From the NCBI GenBank assembly GCA_022578605.1, contig MU394069.1, positions 1 to 64,000 on the forward strand: DNA of 64,000 nucleotides, in the 5' to 3' direction. Of the stretch, positions 21,774 to 33,620 are shown one piece after another. The notes beneath the pieces were generated by a model. It was not told the DNA's origin, ran no database searches, and worked only from the letters and a program-made list of their open reading frames with translations. The DNA comes from Camillea tinctor. Lineage: Eukaryota; Ascomycota; Sordariomycetes; Xylariales; Xylariaceae. Position numbers and translations under genes: made by a program. Numbering within the stretch: the first letter of the stretch is position 1; the number at the start of each line of letters is the position of its first letter.

Positions 21774-23849
21774 ATGGCAGAGAGTTCCCAGCCTGATAAT
21801 ATCTATGGTCACACTTCCATTGCGCGCCGTTTCGTCACCATTGCCAGCGACCAACGAAAGCTTCTGGACCGAAACGAATCATGGGCAAGTTTTCTACGCC
21901 GGCGCCCCAACGGTTTTGTGAATGTGCCCCCTGAGGTCCTAGAAAACCTCAAGGAGGCTTACATTCGCCAACTGGAACCAATTCAATCAGATGATCCCCC
22001 CTCGTCGACCGAGGCCCGCCAAGATGACAACGAACACGCAGAAGCAGATGATGGCCATTCCACCCAAGATAACCAATCTAGTTCTAGTGATGAAGACGAA
22101 GGAGAACAAAACAACAAAGAGGGAAATAACGATGACGATGACAATGTGGATGCTACGAAAAATAGTTCCTGGCCAGCTAGCCCAGAGGACCATTTCAGAC
22201 CTCGTTGTGAGATGGAGCGTGATATGGAACCTGACTGTATAGAAGATGAGCCGTTCGCTACGCAAATCTCGGAGACATCACCCCCTAAACCTACCATTCA
22301 ACCCCCACCGAAGCGACCAGTCTTTAATGACTTCCCTCCCAGTAGTCTAGAGCAGGACGACGAGCTTGAGTTTGAAGTACCAACCGCTCTCAGCAATGAC
22401 CCTTTGCCTAGCAGCAAAACACCTCGAAAGCTGTCCCTAACACCGCCATCTGCTCAAATCGTGCCTTGCACTTTTGAAGTAGCAGAGGCCTTGTCCAAGC
22501 CAAAGATAAGGGGCAACCCTAAGCAGCCTATATACAAGCCGCCTCCGCCACTATACCGCTCTTCGAAGGCTGCTACAACATCCATGGGCCTGAAGAAAAC
22601 GCTACTTGATGATGCCCAAAGTTCTAACTCGACCTCGAATACTTCATCATCGATCATACCGTCCACGAAACCAGATGAAAGTACTCATAAACATATACCA
22701 GCATGGATGAACCAACCTGTATCATCACCAACTCGAGAGCCCCAGGTTATCCATAGATCTGTTGAGCGCGGAGATCCGTCGCAAGAACAGCCACTTTTCA
22801 AGAAGACTACACCACAGTCGCCACAGCCCAGATCTTCACCCCCCTTACCACCCATCATGCATCGAGCTGTGTCTCCAGTTCAACCGATAGCGAACCCCGA
22901 GGCGCCCTTTACACGCTATACAGTAGCATATCCCACCTATAATGGAAGTATAAACGACTTCATTACCGCTTGCATGTATATTCAACTTCAACAACGGAGG
23001 CTGCGGACATCCTTGTATGACGACTTTATACGGGCTTGGTTTGAAGGCTATCTTCCCTATGTGAAGGACTGCGATGATGGCAATCCTCAAGGGAAAGTGA
23101 TGAACGCTATCGAGTGGTATAACTCGATCGATGACGATCCATTATTTACTTCCAGGGTAGTTACAAGGCCGAACCTGGAAGCAACGCTTAACTTTTACCC
23201 GCAAGAACTTCAAGCAGCAAAGAGCCTCTTAGGGGTTGTACCAGCCTCGTCTCGTGAATCAACACAAAGTTTAAATCTAGCCCCGTTAGGTAAAAAACAG
23301 ACTGCCGTACTAGAGGCAGAGGCCCCGCCAGCGGAAACTAGGGCAAAGCAGGCTGCAAAGAGCGATGCTGGGCTCCCTCCTCCTCCCAAGCTCGAAGAAT
23401 CCACATTATCCCGGCTTCGACTACCTACGCGCACATCCCCTCAGAAAGAGCCAAACCGAACCATGCCTCCCCCGAAGCCCGTAGAGGAGGTCGTAAAGAG
23501 ACGTGTCCAATCCAAGGGACTCAGTCGGTCGTTCTCGGAGGTCGTACCAAACAAGCGGAAAGCCAGCAACGATCTTGACGGAGATGCCCCCAAGAGAGTA
23601 TCTGCCAGTTTCAGAATGAGATCTGACTCTGGAAGTAACACAAGCCATCACTCCGGGTCATCGAAGGTCATGGCAGCACCACCTTCCGCCACGCCTAGCT
23701 CCAGCATGAGGAAGAAAAAGAAGTCGGCCGATGATCCCGAAAGACGGAGCAGGCAGTTTGCGAAGTTCCTGAAGCAGCGCAAGTGGGAGAAGGAGAGCAT
23801 CGCGAGCTCGGCACCTGTTAGTAGCATGCCGCCCTCGGGCCAAAAGTAG
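21774..23849 (+). CDS. conserved-looking nuclear-type protein, function unknown
   Basis: Single exon, 691 residues from the ATG at 21774 (MAESSQPDNIYG). I do not recognise the family. Visible parts: an N-terminal globular segment (about 10-65, IARRFVTIASDQRKLLD, WASFLRRRPNGFVNVPPEV); an acidic run at about 90-140; a long Pro/Ser-rich disordered middle; a second compact segment at about 385-485 (TRYTVAYPTYNGSINDF, DDFIRAWFEGYLPYVKD, AIEWYNSIDDDPLF), rich in aromatic residues; and a basic C-terminus (MRKKKKSADDPERR, FAKFLKQRKWEK) that could be a nuclear localisation signal. The two compact blocks flanked by disorder suggest a scaffold or DNA/chromatin-associated protein. The promoter carries telobox-like repeats; a link to telomere biology is speculative. 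Confidence 0.8.
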   Translation: MAESSQPDNIYGHTSIARRFVTIASDQRKLLDRNESWASFLRRRPNGFVNVPPEVLENLKEAYIRQLEPIQSDDPPSSTEARQDDNEHAEADDGHSTQDNQSSSSDEDEGEQNNKEGNNDDDDNVDATKNSSWPASPEDHFRPRCEMERDMEPDCIEDEPFATQISETSPPKPTIQPPPKRPVFNDFPPSSLEQDDELEFEVPTALSNDPLPSSKTPRKLSLTPPSAQIVPCTFEVAEALSKPKIRGNPKQPIYKPPPPLYRSSKAATTSMGLKKTLLDDAQSSNSTSNTSSSIIPSTKPDESTHKHIPAWMNQPVSSPTREPQVIHRSVERGDPSQEQPLFKKTTPQSPQPRSSPPLPPIMHRAVSPVQPIANPEAPFTRYTVAYPTYNGSINDFITACMYIQLQQRRLRTSLYDDFIRAWFEGYLPYVKDCDDGNPQGKVMNAIEWYNSIDDDPLFTSRVVTRPNLEATLNFYPQELQAAKSLLGVVPASSRESTQSLNLAPLGKKQTAVLEAEAPPAETRAKQAAKSDAGLPPPPKLEESTLSRLRLPTRTSPQKEPNRTMPPPKPVEEVVKRRVQSKGLSRSFSEVVPNKRKASNDLDGDAPKRVSASFRMRSDSGSNTSHHSGSSKVMAAPPSATPSSSMRKKKKSADDPERRSRQFAKFLKQRKWEKESIASSAPVSSMPPSGQK

Positions 23850-24311
23850 TGAGGGGATAGGATGTTTGGATGGTACGTATGGTTAGCGACGTTGGATAGA
23901 CGAGCGCTCATTCACACGGAGTTTTTGTGTGCAGTTGTATTTTGAACCCAGTAGGAAAGATACCCCGCATAGCCAACGGAGGGAAAATAACAATTAATGA
24001 ATATTCTTTCCCCCCCCGTAAACTCCAGCTATCTATCCTTTGACACCGTGATTAGTAACTTATTCATCAGATCACTTTCATAGTGCTGGGGGAGAGTTTG
24101 CGGCTTGAAAGAGTAAAGTAAACCAGCTTGTGCAACTTGACCTTTCTATCTAGCCCTTCCTTTCTATCCCCATGTCTTGATCTATATATAAGCCGAAGCA
24201 GATTCTACTTCTTCCCACGGGTACACGTACTTATACAAAACAGACTCCTTTCCTCCCTCCCCCCATGCGATTCCCCCCCACTCTACCATCAACATCGCTC
24301 CCACCTCCTTT
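23850..24311. other. convergent 3' spacer
   Basis: About 460 bases between two converging genes. C-run at 24010-24018 and TC-rich sequence towards the BolA gene end. Nothing else seen. Confidence 0.5.
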
Positions 24312-24930
24312 TTAACTGCTCCCCTCCTTAGTCTCCTCCTCCCCATTACTACCACCACTCCCACCAGTCCCGGCAGCCACAGCCGCAGCCGCAGCCGCAG
24401 CAGAAGCGGCGGCGGCTTTCTTCTCCTCGAGCCTCAGCTCCTCATCTGGCGTCATAGTGCGCAGCTGCATCGCGTGGATGCCCCCCTCGGCCGCCATCTC
24501 GTCGCGGAACAGCTGGTACACCAGCCGGTGCCGCGCCGGCTGCGGCTTCGCCCGGAACGCCTCCGACGTGATCACCAGGCGGAAGTGCGTCTCCTTCGAC
24601 GCGCTGCCCGCCATCGCCCGGTGGTGCGCGTGCTGGGACGAGTCGTTGTGGATCTCTAGACGCGTGGGCCGGAAGGCCTCGGTGATCTGTGGTCACGTGC
24701 GCGACACGGGCGTTAATAAATGGCCTTGGGGAAAAAGGGGGGAATGGGGAGGCGAGGCGAAAAGGTCCGTCTTAGTAAGTGATGTGGAGTGAGTGGAAAG
24801 GAGAGGGGGGGTTAGGTCGGATTAGGGAGGTGGGCTGGGTTGGGTTGGGTACGCGGGGCTGAGGAGGAGGGGACTTGAGTTATCTCACCTTGGCCCGGAT
24901 GGTGTCTTCCACGGGTGTATCCGACGCCAT
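24312..24930 (-). CDS. BolA-like protein
   Basis: Two exons, 24930..24889 (14 codons) and 24686..24312, with a 202-base intron (GTGAGA donor, ACAG acceptor), join in phase 0 to give 138 residues. The junction yields MASDTPVEDTIRAK then ITEAFRPTRLEIHNDSSQH, the standard BolA opening, followed by HAHHRAM and ETHFRLVITSEAF with the usual RHRLVYQLFRDEM helix and GGIHAMQLRTMTPDE end. The conserved His in the HAMQL segment, a metal ligand in BolA-glutaredoxin complexes, is present. The C-terminal 35 residues are an Ala/Gly/Glu extension absent from most homologues. BolA proteins act with monothiol glutaredoxins in iron-sulfur cluster handling; whether this is the mitochondrial or the cytosolic type is not clear from the short N-terminus. 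Confidence 0.9.
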
Positions 24931-26124
24931 GGCGGATGTAGAGAATCTCTGTAGAAGTTGTAGAGGTCTAGTGATCTGAGCTGCCTTCGGTCCCGTCACT
25001 AGTATGTTCTGACGCAGTATAGGTAACATAGGTAGACGAAGGTGCGAAAAAACCCCGTAAGGGGTTGCTAGTAGTAGCCTATTAGGAGGGAAGAAAGAAG
25101 GTGGCGGGTTAGCAGCGGCCTAAACAGAACGAGACAACTGGGAATGTGCCGAACTAGGCTAACTAATATGGTATGTTAAGGCGTATGTGAGAAATAACTT
25201 GTTAATGAATAGAATAATGGGTGGCTGCTGAAGGTAAGCTTCGCGAGTATGTCACCTACCTGAGTGAGAATTGTAGATGAGTGAGAAAGGCTGACGATGA
25301 TAGCAGCGCCAATAAGCAAACGAGGATTCCCAATTGTGAGAGGGCTCTCAACTTGAGCCTATAAGATTGACCGGTTTGGATTTAAGGTAGTGGATACCGC
25401 TTAACCTAGTCCAGTGACATAGTTAGTTAGGAGGTCAATAAAGTTGAATATAGTAATGGAGGGTAGAGGTAGCAGCAGCGTAGTGGGAAGCAATGGCAGG
25501 CAAAGGGTATTTTGGAACGTCCGAGGCGGATTGGAATCGCAGCTACGTAATTGACCAATAGCGTGCTTGGCTGCAGGCAGAGTCACCCCACTACGGGTTG
25601 CCTATTAGTGAGGTACGGCATAAAAACCGTGCCCGAAGGAGTCCCCAACAAATCAAGTCCGGCTCGGCACCACGGCATTTCGGGCATTTTGCATCTATTA
25701 CCTCATGTCAATATACCCTACTAGTATGTAGGTACATCCTAGTAGTAGTGCATACATTGCGTAGCTTTTAGCTAACCGTACTAACCTAACACCAACATAG
25801 TACTACGTGAACTGGGAAGTAAACCAAAGAAAATCAACAAATCCGTCTGTAGCTTAAAGGTACCTAACCTAAAATAAATTTTTACTTGCTATACTCGGGA
25901 CATCTATATCCTCCTCCATCTTTATTTTTTATTATTATGTTTTATTTTTGATCCCATTTTTAATTATTCCAAATTCCCCCATTTTATCCGAACTTACTTC
26001 AATACATACATACATACATATTATACCTACTAAGCCCGAACAACTATTACTACTACATACTTACCTAGCAAAACTACTAACCCTGTCATAAACCTGGATG
26101 TATGTGCGCTAGAAACCCCCCGGG
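24931..26124. other. intergenic spacer, 1.2 kb
   Basis: Divergent region between the BolA gene and the acyl-CoA synthetase gene. AT-rich towards 25900-26050, with a (TACA)n microsatellite near 26000-26020. Several TACCTA motifs. No gene called. Confidence 0.5.
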
Positions 26125-26355
26125 ATGAGGTGGACTGGTGGAGGAGGGATTCGTCTGATCTGCGCTGCTTCACTGTCACCGCTTACGGCCACTTTCACTT
26201 CTTCCTCTCCTTGGATGCAGCATTCCCGATCGTTGCTCCACTCGCCATCTGCTTCAGTCTCCGGTCCCGCCTTTGTCTCTCCCTATATATCATCGCCAAG
26301 TTGCTTGTCCTTCTTTTCCTTTCCTAAGTTTGGGAAAACACCTAATCTTATCAGA

Positions 26356-28658
26356 ATGGCTTCCTCTTTGACCTTGCCCAGACTACCCGTCTTCGACGCC
26401 ATATCACGGCACGACCCTCGCTCGCCTGCTGTTGTCCACTGTCTTTCTGGCCGGACCTTCAACTATGGCGAGCTTCTCCCAGATGTCTGTCGTGTCCGCG
26501 ATCAGATTCACAGTGCTGCGGGCAAGTCGGACATCCGAGGCGAACGTATTGCTTTCTTAGTAGAGAATAGTTATGATTACGTAGGTATGTTAAACCCGAG
26601 CTGTATCGTATGCTACGATGTAGGTAGAGAACTACTAGAATATTCAGCTTGCTGACTTTTATTCCCCGCCAAGTGACATTCCTGGCTATTCTTGCTGCGC
26701 GTGCCATTGCGCTGCCTCTTTCGCCTCCCTTCCCCATCCCCGAGCTCCAGTACATCCTCTCGCAGTCTGAGGCTTCACTGCTAGTTCACTCGTCGAAATT
26801 CGCTACTAAGGCGAACGAGGTCCTGGCAACCCCTTATGTTGAAGCGTCGTCAGCTACAGACCCCGACTCTAAGCTTTTTTCATTAAAAGCTGTTGAGCTA
26901 CAGAAGCATGAGGGTCTTGGCGCGGATCCAATCTTCTACGATTCTGTCACGATATCGGAAGATGCCGATACGGAGGGTGCCGGCATGATGCTCTACACAT
27001 CTGGAACCACTGCGAGGCCGAAAGGTGTGCTGCTGCCGGAGACAGCACTCACGGCACAAGCCCGTGCATTGATTGAAGCCTGGAAATACAGTCCCGAAGA
27101 CCGATTGCTTCATGTCCTCCCCCTGCATCATATCCACGGCACAGTCAATGCGATACTCACCCCTTTATTCGCGGGTAGTACTATCGAATTCCTCTTCCCC
27201 TTCAACGCCGATACAGTCTGGAGACGGTTTGCGAACCCCTTCCTTAAGACATCAGCTGCTACCCCGGCTCAAGTTGCTGCCAAACTCAATGGAATCACGA
27301 AAGGGACAGCCAACGGGGTAACAAACGGTGCTCCGCATCCAGATGTACACCTTAATGGTGTCACTCACTCTCCTTCTTCAGTAAATGGGACTGCTCATGC
27401 GGCGACTCAGTCTAACAACCTAGCTGCCTCAGCAATCAACGTTGACAGGATTGGCCAGGTTGCTGCCGAGCTCTACGGTATCATTAATTTAGCCTCTGGA
27501 ACCCCTTCATCCCTCAAAGACACCGGCGCTACTCTTTCGGCGCGTGATACGAATAGGATTAGCCAGCTGGCCGTTGAACTCAACGACATGGTTCGCCCAA
27601 CGCCCCAGACTACCAGTGCCGCCCATTTAAGAACACCTGATATAGCCCAGTCAGTCGCTCCATCAACCGGTGCCACAACTACCCCGGCAAATGAGACGAA
27701 AGATGAGGACAAATTTGCCAGAATGGCTAAGGAGAAGATCACATTTTTCACGGTCGTCCCAACTGTGTACACTCGGCTCCTATCTACACACAAGGCCCTT
27801 CCCCCCGAGATAGCGGAGGCTGGTCGCATCGCCATCAGCCCCGAACACATGCGAGTCTCCATCTCCGGGTCCGCTGCGCTCCCCACCCCGGTGAAGCGCG
27901 CCTGGAAGGACCTCAGCCGCGGCAACGTGCTCCTCGAGCGCTACGGCATGACCGAGGTCGGAATGGCGCTCTCCTGCGGCCTCGACTACGCGGACCGCGT
28001 AGACGGCAGCGTGGGCTGGCCACTGCCCGGCGTCGAGGCCCGCCTCGTCGACACGGACACCCACGAGATCATCCCCGACGACGCGTGCGAGCGCTCCGGC
28101 GAGATCCAGCTCCGCGGCGCCAACGTGTTCCGCGAGTACTGGGCCAACCCCACCGCCACAGCGAAAGAGTTCGTCCCCGCAGACGACGGCAAAGGCCCCT
28201 GGTTCAAGACGGGCGACGTCGCGGTCCGCCGCCCCGCGCCGAGCCCCGCGGGCCAAGGCACCAGCGGCCACTGGGCACACGGCCCCATGTACTTCATCCT
28301 CGGCCGCCAGAGCGCGGATATCATCAAGTCCGGCGGGGAGAAGGTGTCCGCCCTCGAGGTGGAGCGCGAGCTCCTCTCGCTACCCGAAGTCCTCGAGGCC
28401 GCCGTCCTGGCCGTGCCCTCGGGCCGCTGGGGCCAGAAAGTCGGCGCCGTGCTTATTCTCGACTCCGCGCTCGTGGGCTCCGGGGGCTGGAAACCCATGG
28501 ATATGCGCAGGGCGCTGCGCGGGAGACTGGCGAATTATAAGATCCCACAGGTCCTCCGCGTGGTGCAGCATATACCCAGGAACGCGATGGGCAAGATTAA
28601 TAAGAAGGATCTCCTGAGACAGGTTTTCTTGGATGAGTTTAGTGGGGATGAGATGTAG
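26356..28658 (+). CDS. ACSF3-type acyl-CoA (malonyl-CoA) synthetase, AMP-forming
   Basis: Two exons, 26356..26584 and 26674..28658, spliced at GTATGT / CCAAG (phase 1), give YDYVVTFLAILAARA and 737 residues. Adenylation motifs: MMLYTSGTTARPKGVLL (about 180; the usual Gly after TSGTT is Ala), ERYGMTEVGMALS (about 497), WFKTGDVA (about 585), GRQSADIIKSGGEK (about 619) and the C-terminal catalytic Lys in NAMGKINKKDL (about 712). ERYGMTE-GMALS with GSVGWPLPGVEARLV fits the ACSF3/malonyl-CoA synthetase branch, which activates malonate or other short acids; the substrate is inferred. The chain is ~150 residues longer than relatives because of an insert at about 266-420. An in-frame ATG at 26125 would add 77 residues free of Asp and Glu, like a mitochondrial presequence. 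Confidence 0.88.
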
Positions 28659-29919
28659 GGGGGGTGGGAAGAGGGGAAGGGAAGGGGGGGGGGGATAACC
28701 TGTGTAGATATCTGGATATATATGGCTGGGTGCTTGGATGAATGGTGGAGGGAGGGTTATTCTATCTATCTACTATATTTACGGCTATATATTTGCCTAT
28801 CATGTTCAAGTAGATACTGGTCTCCAATATGCAAGAGCGGAGCTGTGTGTATACGCCGACTTCTTTTTTTTTTTGGACGCTAAGTACCTAGGCTTGGAAT
28901 CAGATAAATCTATACTCTATACTCTATGCTCTATGTATTATCTGCTGAATGAAGGAGTGGGAAGGGAAGGGAAGCGAGCCGCGCTGCTGCTGCTATGCTA
29001 AGCAGATATCCTGCTGTGAACTGAACTTCGCGGTTGGAGGTGTGGAACCCTTATACTTTCGTTGCTTCTCATAACGTATTTTGGTACCTATATGCGACTC
29101 TATCAGCGGTACGTGTTGCAGAGTATGGTAAGAGAATAGTGGAAACAAGACATCTAATTCCGATAGAATAGAAATATATATGCGCAACCTAGGTGTATAC
29201 CTTTTCTTCGTAACGGGCAGTGTGCAGGGCAGAGGCTGAGTTAGGTTCGTTGGGAGTAGTAAGTTGTTTACCAAATCGCCTGACTAGGAGACACACGGGG
29301 AGCGGATGGGGAACGAAAAAAGGGGGAGAAGAGGGGAAGTATTTCGTTCTTCGTCACATATCAGGATTCAAAGGCATAAGGGAAGCAGAAGTAGGTCTGT
29401 AGCTAGTCCATAACTACCTATATTGTGGATTAAAAAACAGAAAAAGAAGAAAAAGAGATACTGCGAAAATTGCACGTATACGGATGATGGTCCCCGGCAA
29501 GTTTTCCTCCTTTTAATTCCTTTTCTCCTCCACCCATCTAGTTTTTTTTCTTTCTTTCTTCTTCCTCTCGTAGCTTATTTGCTCTTACCCTTTCCTGTCA
29601 AGAATAAGGTGAGCCAGAATACGCATACATGATACCAAGCAAGAATACGAGCTGCGTATCTGCATATCATTACCAGTTTCCCTCCTGCCTGTGCCTCTTT
29701 TATTTCCTCAATGTTTTCCTCATCGTAAAAAAACACTTTGATTCCTTTCCTCCCAATATGTTTACGCCGTAATAGGGACTGGATACCAAACCCAGATCCG
29801 CGGGTGTCTTTATAGCCTCGGCGACCGAACGACATTGGCTTACCGATAGCCACCAACTACCCCTCACCACCATCATGCGCCGGGAGAATCACAAGAGAAA
29901 TCAGTACTGAGAAGGCAGT
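28659..29919. other. convergent intergenic spacer, 1.3 kb
   Basis: Both genes end here. G-run at 28685-28693 just after the synthetase stop, T-run at 28864-28875, TACCTAGG at about 28885, then AT-rich sequence. Short frames only. Confidence 0.5.
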
Positions 29920-30859
29920 TTAGACGGTGAACTTGGCCTTCGCACGAGTGCTGCCGCTGTGCGCAGAGTCGGTGTGGCCGGAGAACTCGACAGTCTCGCT
30001 GGGGCTCAGCTTGAGGGTCTCCTTGAAACGCTTGCCAATAGCGAGCAGGATCTTCTGGCCCTTATCCACAGAACGACCCTTACCGCCGGAGACATCACCG
30101 TCGCCTCTATTGGGGATGCTCTTGCCGATGGTGCGAGTCCAGACGCCAATGCGGAAGAAAGCCTTGCGCACGTTGACCACAACCCCCATAACCTCGCCAT
30201 CTTCTTCTTCCTCGAGGGTCTCGCCGATGGCAGCTAGCATGGTGTGCAGCCAGAGATCGTTGATGTCGACGCTGCGCTTGTCCTTGAACTGGTAGGACCA
30301 CTTGCCACCGTGCTTGTTCTGGGGGTCCTCCCACTCGGGTCGCACGCCCTCCTTGAAGAGGTGATAATCGGATTTCATCGCCAGATCGGAAACGGGAGCA
30401 ATGTTGTTCTAGAAGGGCGTTTGGTCAGTGCGAGATTGATCCAAAAAATATTTTTTGTTCCTTTCTCTTTTTTCTTTTTTTTGTAGTAAGAGATAAGGAA
30501 ATACTCACATAGATGCCCCAAAACTCCTCAACAGTGTTGAATGTGATCACCTTCTTTAGTAGGTCGTTCCAGCTGGCGCCCTGGATATTATCATAGTTAG
30601 CTCATGCGACCAGGTGAAAGATTAGATGGGGGGGGTGGAAGGGGTGCTGAATGGTAATCATGAAACTAACCTGGCCGCTGGGAGGCTTGGTGAACCATAA
30701 AGTCCAGTTATTCTGGAGAGGGTGCTTGACGTTGAAGTTGTCCTTATCGTGGAAGACAGTGATGAACTTGTCATTCAACTCAGAAGGAGGAGCCTTGTCG
30801 GAGCTCTTGTCGCCATCGGGAGAGATGGGAATAGTGGTAAGATCGACTTGTTCCGACAT
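29920..30859 (-). CDS. translation initiation factor eIF4E (cap-binding)
   Basis: Three exons, 30859..30671, 30580..30509 and 30408..29920, all joined in phase 0 (donors GTTAGT and GTGAGT; acceptors CCAG and CTAG), give 249 residues. The fold is recognisable throughout: HPLQNNWTLWFTKPPSGQ, WNDLLKKVITFNTVEEFWGIYN (the eIF4G/4E-BP-binding face), YHLFKEGVRPEWEDPQN with the cap-stacking Trp, GGKWSYQF and LWLHTMLAAIGE. The first ~40 residues are variable and acidic, as usual. It binds the mRNA 5' cap and recruits eIF4G for translation initiation. The tail GSTRAKAKFTV is a typical end for the family. Confidence 0.95.
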
Positions 30860-33620
30860 CTTGAATATTGTTGTTATCGGATATAGTGGATGTGAAGGAT
30901 GGGCGGTAATGCGACTTTGTTCGGAGATGATCAATGAGGGGAAGAGGGGGGGGGGAAGGTTGAAGATTGAAGATTGAGATTTTGATTGGGATTGGGTATC
31001 AGTTCGGATGGTTTGGGGAATAGAAGCAGAGAGGAAGAGATTGTGTTTGGTAAGTAGCAAGAGCTCTTGGGAAGATCGCCTTAAAGCGCCTGCAGGATCG
31101 ACCCTGTCGGTTTGCTTGTACCTTGTACGGGGTAGAAGGCGCAACGTGGGCTGGGTGGTTGTGAGGCAAGGCGATGTTTCGTCTATCGTCTCCTCGTGGG
31201 GCAGGGGCACAATGAACGATGAACAGAGTTAGGTTTGTAAGGCTGAGTACCTTGTTCACACTAGTACTAATAAAAAGGAGAATGGGAATTAAGACTTTGC
31301 ACCAGGCAGAGTCGTGGAGGTAAGGAAGATGGCGAAACAGTTTCCTGTCAAGTGTTCGTTTGTTCGTCCTTGGTTCTGTTCTTGTTTCGTTTCGCAGGAA
31401 GGAAAAAAAAAAGTGGTTGTCGGGTTAGTGGGGTAGGGAATTCTAATGGTAGGTGGGAAAGTCGAAGCAAAGAAGAAAAAAAAAAGAATGGTGTTGCACA
31501 TATTCAGCTGCTGCCGCTGCCGCTTAACCTAAGTATAAAGTGGGCATTAGGTACGCCATGGTTTCTAGGTTAAACCTTAGCAGCTTTAGGTACCTATGCA
31601 CTACTTAGGTACATAGCCTACAAAGTAGGTAGGAAATCTAGGAAAACCTAGAATGGTCCGTGCACACAGAACCCTTATGCCCTTATGGACATTGAACTTG
31701 ACCTTGAACCTTGACCCAGTAACAAGTTGTGTTACCTACCTAGGTAACCTGGGATATACAATTTCTCAAATTAGTATATGTCTACTCCAAGTTAAACTGT
31801 AATGGACCTTGATATACTTCCTGCAAGGTTGTAACTGGGAATAAATGTAACATTCACCTAGGGAACTTACTTCTAATTTGTTAAAGAACGAATATCCTTA
31901 AGTGCATTAATGTGCCTAATTAACGCACATAAACTCTAAAGTGTCAGCTAATTATCGTATGATTTCTATTGCTCTATGTCATTAACATATCTATTTGCAC
32001 CTATCAACTTGGGTTCATGCATTTTGGTTCTTTTCCTCCTTTAATCAATTTCAACTAACTGGCATACCTTTCCTCTCGACTTTGCCAGTTTCTAGTTTGG
32101 TATTGTTCAAGTACTCCGGACTGCAGATCATATCGAGGATACATCAAATATACTATACAACCTCTGGGGCTACTTCCCTACCTGCACCTGGACCGTGTTG
32201 GTTCACATTTACATTGGAATCGCATAAGAAGCAATCCAATGTACTATGGAGTATTGGTAGTAAATGACCAACTCTTACCTGATCTTGCGTGCTCCTTAGT
32301 ATGATTCAACCTACATCTTGGTCAAGGACATGGCCTATAACACCAATCCAGGCTCTTTAGTCTGTCACCATGACTTCCCACGGTCATCAGGCTGGTGTGT
32401 CACTCCTGGGTCTTGTTGGTCCAGAAAGCCAGTCCATCATAATAGTTCCTATCATCTTAACCTACCTTATTGACACCTACTGGATGTACTACTGTACAGG
32501 CCACTACTAGCGAAAAGCGAGCAATCCATGCATAAAGAAGAAGCTTATAGGGGATATGAGGTTATATATCCAATCTCTCCCGAGTTACCAATAGCCTTTT
32601 TGAGCGCATTGTGGTGCATCCACCTGAGGAAGTGGAAGCCTTGCAGAAAAGTCAGTGAGCTTCCGGAGGATGATGTCGGACTCTTGGAGTTGACAGCCAG
32701 CATGGGTGTGTGATGCGATTCTGGCTAAGCCGGGCAAGCGACAAAACGTCAGAAGAGGAGAGGGAGATAATAGAGTAATGAAAAAGGTGCTATTTCTGGA
32801 TATTGACCCCAAACTTAGTATCCTATAGCATTCCAGCGACAACGGATACTGTGGCACTCGAGATAAGAAGCGAAGATCGGGGAAAACTTCACGGAACAAC
32901 TGAACTTAATACTTATATGAGCGTCACTATGAAAAGTTCCGAGATGGATCCCGTGATCGCAGATTGAGCATACGATTGGAAGTCAGGACCGCAGCTCCTC
33001 AATATCGCAATTAGGTAAATTTTCGGTCTTATTAAGTAAGTGAAGATATCCTCTTAATAATTATGACAAAGGTCAACTAACTTTATCTTCGTAAATTAAA
33101 GGGTGCAAGTGCGAAGCCTTGGTTACTCGGTCACAGCATCACCATTGGAGCCGGGTATCTGGTATAAATAAGAGAGCAAGTAACAAGACTGAGCACGTTA
33201 GGGTACCCAAGGCTAAATAAAGAAGCTTACGGCATTATGGGAATCCCACGATTAATCGGTATGACTCCTCTCCGTCTGAAACAACTTAGAAGTTCATCGA
33301 AGCTAGCGACTGAAGTGAGAATAAGAATAGGCGGTGAAGTCCGGCCAGATTGACCTGACTCGGAATTCTTTTTTTTTTCTGCCAATTTTCCCCACGTTCA
33401 CGATAGCTTCATTTCGACTGGTCCAGACCTTGATTCAGCGACCCACTTGCCGCTATCTGGCAAACGGTCAAAAAATAGCCTACCCTGCACAACCAAGGGA
33501 GGAAAAAAAAACCTCTTGGGTTTCCTTATCATTCATTCCTTCAGACGTCCTTCTTTTTTAATCACATTCATTTAACCTAATTGTACTTTAGCTAGCTAAG
33601 TCAACAGCCGGCGACGATAA
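30860..33620. other. divergent spacer, 2.8 kb
   Basis: Between eIF4E (minus) and the methyltransferase gene (plus). The first 400 bases are a TC/GA-rich leader for eIF4E. From 31550 to 31760 the sequence is packed with AGGTA/TACCT motifs, including the inverted repeat GTTACCTA-CC-TAGGTAAC at 31731-31748. The rest is AT-rich without convincing coding frames. Confidence 0.5.
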
